This document shows, piece by piece, positions 59,048 to 64,000 of a stretch of 64,000 nucleotides of DNA; positions within the stretch are counted from its first letter, which is position 1, and each line of letters begins with the position of its first letter. The notes under the pieces are model-generated. The model was not told where the DNA came from. It worked only from the letters and a program-made list of their open reading frames with translations, and did not search any database. The stretch lies in NCBI GenBank assembly GCA_948099385.1, contig CANUEZ040000161.1:2790001-2854000 (forward strand), given 5' to 3'. Both the position numbers and the translations under genes were made by a program. Origin of the DNA: Fasciola hepatica (lineage: Eukaryota; Platyhelminthes; Trematoda; Plagiorchiida; Fasciolidae).

Positions 59048-59656
59048 GTGCGGAACGTAAGAGATCCGACTAGATATCGCACAGGCCACGGTCCGTCCCT
59101 ACTAGACCTGGTCGTCACCAGTGATCGGTTCCTAATAGATGTGGTGCATTACTTGCCGCCCCTCGGCAAAAGTGATCTTATTCTCATTGGATTCGATTAT
59201 ATCGTGAAATGGCCTCTTCTTCCCTCAGAAACTAAAATTTTGAGATCCTTCAAAAGGACCAATTTTGACAAAGTCTGTGCATTTTTTCGCTCCCAGCTAA
59301 ATTCAACTAACCCAGGTAACTCTGCGGATGAAATGACAGAGAATCTCAGAGCGTTAATCTCCTTAGCTGATAGGCTATTTGTCCCCAGAATTCGTCGCCC
59401 ACAGACCGCTAAGCGACTCCTCCCTCGCCCCATTGGGCGCATTCTAGACGAACGCGCACGCCTCTTTGCTAGCTATAAAGCCACAGGCCTTGCTCGTGAT
59501 GCAGAAGACTTCAGGATCATACGGAACATATGCAAAGACAAGATTAGGTCCTATCAGAATGCAGTCCAACGATCTGTACTTGATCGAGCACGGACCAATA
59601 AGGCATTTTCTTCCAGTACATGCGCCGTCTTAGGGGTACAGCTCCGACGCCGTTAG
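59048..59656 (+). pseudogene. CR1-A endonuclease C-terminus and linker, right arm
   Basis: A 202-codon frame, GHGPSLLDLVVTSDRFLIDV, corresponds to the final endonuclease region (PSLLDLVxT). The closing motif reads PLGKSDLILI where PLGKSDHxxI is expected, so the catalytic His is replaced by Leu in both arms. The linker follows with FKRTNFDKVCAFFRSQL, RRPQTAKRLLPRPIGRIL and SYQNAVQRSVL, a basic stretch of helices typical between endonuclease and RT. A frameshift at about 59,630 moves reading to the next block. Confidence 0.83.
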
Positions 59657-59919
59657 CTCTCAAAGATAGTGCCAAACCTCCAGTCACTTCCCTTAGCCAA
59701 GTAGCCGAGGAATTCAGCTCCTACTTCCGTACAATTTTTAGCTCCATACCCATATCATCCCACCCTACCATGCACCCGTTATCTCTGACCACTACCCTTA
59801 ACCGCGTCACTATTCCCATTGGTGCAGTCGCTCAATGTTTCCGACGGCTCAACCAATATTGCTCTATGGGTCCTGACCTAATCCACTCAGTGCTCTCAAG
59901 GAAGCCGCGGATACATTAG
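59620..59919 (+). pseudogene. CR1-A segment before RT, right arm
   Basis: A 99-codon frame with SLSQVAEEFSSYFRTIFSS, matching the 'xxAxxFNxYFxSVF' block that precedes RT in CR1 elements, then AVAQCFRRLNQYCSMGPDLI, a decayed KSxGPDGI start of RT. It ends at a shift; the next frames hold LKEAADTLAASYASLFQQS, SSWKKAVIAPIYKKGSR (59,975-60,020) and SSYRP before the RT core. Confidence 0.75.
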
Positions 59920-60073
59920 CTGCTTCTTATGCCTCGCTTTTTCAGCAAAGTGTTGACGATGGAGTTTTACCCAGTAGCTGGAAAAAAGCAGTGATCGCAC
60001 CCATCTATAAGAAGGGTAGTAGACACCTCGCTTCTAGTTACAGACCCTAAGCCTCACCAGCATCCCCAGCAAA

Positions 60074-60646
60074 ATGTTTGAGGGAATTCTTAGGAGTGAG
60101 ATTCTTTCCCATCTTCATATTACTAAGATCCTCTCCCCGTCCCAACATGGGTTTCTTCCCGGCAGATCATGCATCATTAATATGCTTATTGTCATGGATA
60201 GTCTAACGAAAGCCTATGATGATGGCCAGCTCTTACAAGCTGTATTCATCGATTTTGCTAAGGCCTTCGATAAGGTCCCCCATGCCCCTCTTCTTTGTAA
60301 GCTGCAAACATACGGGATCACAGGCTCCATGTTGGCCATCCTACGTAGCTTCCTTACCGACCGCACCTTTGTGTTTAAAGTCGGGAATGCTTTGTCTCAA
60401 CCCTCCCCACTAACAACTGGAGTCCCCCAAGGGTCGATCTTAGGTCCTCTTCTTTTCTTGATCTATATAAACGATCTTCCGACAGCCCTTCTTGCGAACA
60501 TTGCCATGTACGCAGATGATGTAACCCTCTGGAGTTCAAGCGTTGAAGACCTGCAAATTGCAGTTTATGAAACAAAACGCTGGTCCGAGGATTGGAAGCT
60601 CCCAGTTAATGATGACAAATGCGTGAGCATGTCTTTCGGCAGATAG
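60074..60646 (+). pseudogene. CR1-A reverse transcriptase core, right arm
   Basis: A 190-codon frame with every core motif intact: ILSPSQHGFLPGRSCIINML, motif A AVFIDFAKAFDKVPHAPLL (residues about 57-75), FLTDRTFVFKVGN, motif B TTGVPQGSILGPLLFLIYIN, motif C MYADDVTLW with YADD at residues 146-149 (60,509-60,520), and KLPVNDDKCVSMSF. The polymerase fold would copy element RNA at a nicked target. The frame closes with TAG at 60,644-60,646, yet the next 210 codons continue in the same phase. A one-base shift lies just upstream near 60,047. RT itself shows no lost residue, in contrast to CR1-B. Confidence 0.94.
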
Positions 60647-60655
60647 ACTGGTCAC

Positions 60656-61288
60656 ATGTTTTCCATTAACGGAGCAACCACACTGCCAAGGGTTGACCGA
60701 CACAAGGTGCTCGGTTTCTGGTTAGATTGTAACTTATCCTTCTCTCATAATCACCAACTTGCGAGCAAGTCTGCCTTTCGAGTCCTAAACATGATTCGAG
60801 AACCCTTCTCCAGCGTATCTAAGGATGATTTCTCCATAATTTTCGGCACGTATATCCGACCTCCGCTGGAGTACGGTAGTCAGATAGTGCACTGTGGTCT
60901 TGTCCGAGACCGCGAGATCCTAGAAAAAGTTCAGCGGGCCTCCACCAAGGCAGTAATGGGTCTATCCCATCTACCTTGTCCCGTCCGCCTCTCACTCCTC
61001 AATCTCTATCCCCTTGACGTAAAACGCGTAAGAGGTGATCTGTTTTTGATGTTCCTCTTTTTTGAAACAGGTCAAAGCGATTGCTTCCTCTCCGTCTGTC
61101 CAGCCTCTTCTCTCTGTGGTCACAGCAGAAAAGTTTTCAAACCGAGGCCACGCACTTCACTAAGGATTAACTTTTTTAGCTATAGGGTTATTACTATGTG
61201 GAATGCACTTCTGGAAGATATTGTTATTTATCAGAGCAAAACTATCTTCAAGAAAAAGCTAGGCCTCTACCTGGGTCTTTCCAAATAA
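60656..61288 (+). pseudogene. CR1-A RT thumb and C-terminal region, right arm
   Basis: A 210-codon frame in phase with the RT core. HKVLGFWLDCNLSFSHNHQL (the DLGVxxxxxLxFxxH block), IIFGTYIRPPLEYGSQIVHC, ILEKVQRASTKAVMGLSHLP, LLNLYPLDVKRVRGDLFLMF, then RTSLRINFFSYRVITMWNAL and IFKKKLGLYLG. These are the standard end blocks of CR1 RT proteins. A stop at 61,286-61,288 is followed by about 170 bp of 3' untranslated sequence and the (AAT)n tail. Confidence 0.92.
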
Positions 61289-61460
61289 CTCCTTTGTCAA
61301 AAAAACTAACAAAATAGATGTCTTCTATCGCATATATGTTTATGAACGCCGCACCCTCGCTCAGCTTAAGGCACTGTCCACAGTGAGACACTGCATGATG
61401 TTGTGTAACTTGTTTTCGCTGCCACCCCCGCCTCCCTCCCGCTTCTTTTACTCTCGTTTC

Positions 61461-61495
61461 AATAATAATAATAATAATATAATAATAATAATAAT
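61461..61495. repeat. (AAT)n tail at CR1-A 3' end, right arm
   Basis: 35 bp of AAT units with one ATAT interruption, directly after the LINE 3' untranslated region; mirror of 35,460-35,494 with the same length and interruption. A microsatellite tail is usual for CR1- and I-type LINEs. Confidence 0.9.
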
Positions 61496-63799
61496 GGTTT
61501 ATTTCGGAAGCGCCCGAAGCATGCCATGTGCATGATCATGTAGATACAGGTGATGGAATGGACAGATATAATTCATGGAAATATGGAGACTCTCATTAAA
61601 ATGTTGGGTAAAAAGGCTCAGAAGGGTGAATAAGGTAGGATGAAAATAGTATAAACGTATGCACACCATAGAGATTGTGTATAGTTTAAATGAGCTCAAG
61701 AGCGGATTTGAATGGACGCCCGGTGAATTTGAAATTCAAGGTCAGGTGGACTGATTGGCTGGTCCCGGGCAATTACATATGGAGGCAGACTGGTAAACAT
61801 GAGAAAAGCTGGAAATCGGTATAAAGAATTGCAGTAGCGAGGAACGATGGAGAAAAAGGTGAGGTGCATTGCAGTGGATTAGATGACAATGAAGCATTGG
61901 TACTTTGCAGTGAATTGTCGGCGGACAGGACACAAAACTCACCGTAAAACAGGCAGCGAGCAATGCAGGACGTAGAGGGATGATCAGATGACAAAAACGA
62001 TTTAGAAGGATTGGATACGGTAGATGTGAGGCACATGTAGAGTTGATGGATGCCTATGATGACGGTCGTTGGGATGATAGCAAGAGAAATGGCAGGTGAG
62101 GAACTGCGAGATGCAGAGCGCATGCACATAGATATATATGCGTAAGTTTATATATATAAATAGATTAATTGTATGTATATGTATAGGTTAAAGAGGAGCA
62201 GGAGCAATAACAACGGGGTCCTAGAAAGAAATTATCAGTCAATAGGAGGAGTAGGTAATGTTAGATCAAATTGTCGTAGGATTAACTTTGGAATTTCGTG
62301 GTGGATTAACTTCATGACAAGTGCACGTGGCAGCCCAACGGAGAGAAAAATAGAATGTGGAAGCACAGAAGTGATGAAGACTGTTAGGAGCAGTTCATGG
62401 AAGAGTGAAGATGAAAGACAGGATCAAGGAAAACAGGTAAGAATGGGTCTAATTATTTGATCAATGCAGGTGCGAGATGTAGTGACGGACCAGAGGAATC
62501 GGGTAGTGACAGGTCAAACAATTTGGAACTGTAAAAAAAAAACGTCACGACGTAACATTGTCATTACAATGGTGGAACATGGAAAAGCGGACCACACTGG
62601 AAGGTACAGAAAAATGCCTGTAGCGAGCAATAAACGGATCAAGGGATGAAAGCAACGACCGAGGAGACACAGGTAAGAAATCACCAATCAGATCATTTTA
62701 CTGCGGTGAATCCGACAGAAGATCAAAGATTTCCTCAAGAGCCGGGACATTTGGGCTCAAAGCTTCGAACCCGTGTAGTACTTCAAGACAGACTTCAAGA
62801 CTACTTCATGTATAAACTTTGTCTTATCACTCCGAAGCAAGTTGTTTCTAGTTCGACCACCGGCATGATGCGCTCTTGTGAGCCATCCTTGATCGTTTCT
62901 CGCTCCGTGACCTCTATCCTTCAGGCCCATATAAACATCCTTGTGACTTGAAGCTGACTTCCTGACTATTATTAGGCACCATTTGATTGGTGACCGTAGT
63001 CATCAGCCGCATTCTTACGCCATGCGACTCCTCAGCCCTGTGCGCTAAACCAGAAATCTCATCTGTTGTACATGAACAGAGACTTTTTTCATAGAAGCAG
63101 TTTGTAAGGTTAAGGACCTCGTGGTCATCGTGGGCAATTCGCCGAAAGCTCATCGATTTTTCTCCAGCCGTTCTTTTCATCACCACTCTGGCGCTGTCCG
63201 TCCCCCTATTAGATTTGTGGTTCTTTTTCCATATGACTGACCCCGTCGGGATCTTGTTAGCAACTTTCACCACCTCATTGGTTGACTGATTCAATACACT
63301 CTACCTCTGACGTGCTGTGCTTGTGCATCGTAAAGTTTTCCATCCCTATACTTTTCACACTTTTCAGTGTGCCAATGACCATGCTTCCCCCGGTAAATTC
63401 TTCAACTAAAGGATAGAATGTCCCTTGAATAAGCCTGCCTTTCCAAATGCTGTGATAATTCTCAATACCATCCACATACACACTCCACCCTATCAGTCGA
63501 CTTAACTTGGCAGTAGTCGGATGGAACATCTGGTCTTGAGCTTTCTGTTTGTCTGGCTTTGTTAAAACAGTCCATTTAGACTTTATCCTGCAATTCTTCA
63601 CACGGATATATATGACTTAGCCCCCGAAAATCCTGGTTCTCACATCATTTATATCATCTAGTCGTTTATTGCAGCATAAATCGGACCCACCCGAAACAGA
63701 TCAAAATGGTATGAGATGGTCAGATCACCGAAGTTCTGTCTTACAAGAGACTTGTGGTGAGCTCCTTAGGCTCCGATCAGCATTGCCATGCCGGAAGCC
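61496..63799. other. Unrecognised palindrome-arm DNA, right copy
   Basis: Mirror of 33,156-35,459; purine-rich on this strand to about 62,650. Open frames are 118 codons at most outside the mirrored 126-codon frame (62,914-63,294 minus). No motif was recognised. Confidence 0.45.
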
Positions 63800-64000
63800 G
63801 GTAGTACTCCCAAACGTTTTACTGCTTGCAGGGCGACCTTAATAAGAAGGTGACGAGCAGGCTTGGTCATCCTTCTACAAAAGCCACCACCAACTCCCAC
63901 AAAGTTCAACGTCTTGCGGCGCGAGTAGTCGGAGGACAGAGGAGAAAGTATACAAACAGAGGCTGTGATCTCGGACATCTCCCTTTGGAAGTAAGAAGAC
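63800..64000 (+). pseudogene. CR1-like LINE C-terminal fragment, right arm, cut by window end
   Basis: Mirror of 32,955-33,155: KVQRLAARVVGG and NRGCDLGHLPLEV are visible before the window stops. The left copy continues for another 210 bp. Confidence 0.7.

Larger units (their letters stand above)
53373..64000. repeat. Outer right arm of the large palindrome
   Basis: Reverse complement of 32,955-43,583. It is truncated by the window end. Differences from the left arm that I saw are single substitutions near 54,524, 56,431, 57,438 and 58,332, three near 59,330-59,355, two near 60,800, and a C9 versus G10 run at 58,368-58,376. Confidence 0.95.

Noticed and set aside
32955..64000. The palindrome as a simple sequencing hairpin (read folded on itself)
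   Set aside because: A folded read would be symmetric throughout. Here 3.1 kb and 3.7 kb unrelated blocks and base differences separate the halves. A scaffold mis-join remains possible.
1..64000. CRISPR array, bacterial operon or prophage
   Set aside because: No regularly spaced short repeats, no runs of co-directional gene-dense frames, and all recognised coding remnants are eukaryotic retroelements.

Overview
This window looks like intergenic DNA from an animal nuclear genome. It is packed with decayed retrotransposons, and I could not find one convincing host gene. No operon structure, ribosome-binding-site pattern or long host ORF is present. The recognisable coding fragments belong to non-LTR elements of the CR1/Jockey type (at least three sequence groups), a Ty3/gypsy element and BEL/Pao elements. 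The mix of CR1-like EN-RT elements with BEL/Pao and Ty3/gypsy fits a repeat-rich flatworm, possibly a tapeworm. That assignment is an inference from family character and was not tested.

Layout. 1-5.5 kb: nothing recognised. 5.5-13 kb: nested fragments. Several CR1-like reverse transcriptase pieces on both strands are interrupted by two copies of a ~376 bp solo LTR with perfect 5 bp target duplications, and by a ~640 bp dispersed repeat. A BEL/Pao integrase remnant lies on the minus strand. 13-18.3 kb: mostly unrecognised, with a BEL/Pao gag remnant and a second type of LINE RT. 18.3-22.05 kb: the most complete single-copy LINE (CR1-B: ORF1, endonuclease, RT, thumb), with a dead RT active site. 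22-32.7 kb: unrecognised, including ~3.5 kb of pyrimidine-rich strand, plus one antisense CR1-B endonuclease fragment.

32.95-64 kb is dominated by a very large imperfect palindrome. The outer arms (32,955-43,583 and 53,373 to the window end) are inverted copies about 99.9% identical by eye. The inner arms (46,730-47,524 and 48,866-49,660) are 795 bp each around a 1,341 bp spacer. Between outer and inner arms lie two blocks unrelated to each other (3,146 bp on the left, 3,712 bp on the right). Each outer arm carries, in mirror image, a CR1-like RT fragment (CR1-C), a Ty3/gypsy gag-protease-RT-RNaseH remnant, a nearly full-length but dead CR1-like LINE (CR1-A) ending in an (AAT)n tail, 2.2 kb of unrecognised DNA, and the 3' end of another LINE. 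The disabling stops and frameshifts are shared by both arms, so the elements decayed before the inverted duplication.

There is no sign of genes acting together. The window is best read as a record of insertion, nesting and large-scale rearrangement. The palindrome is its most notable structure, and it must first be separated from an assembly artefact.
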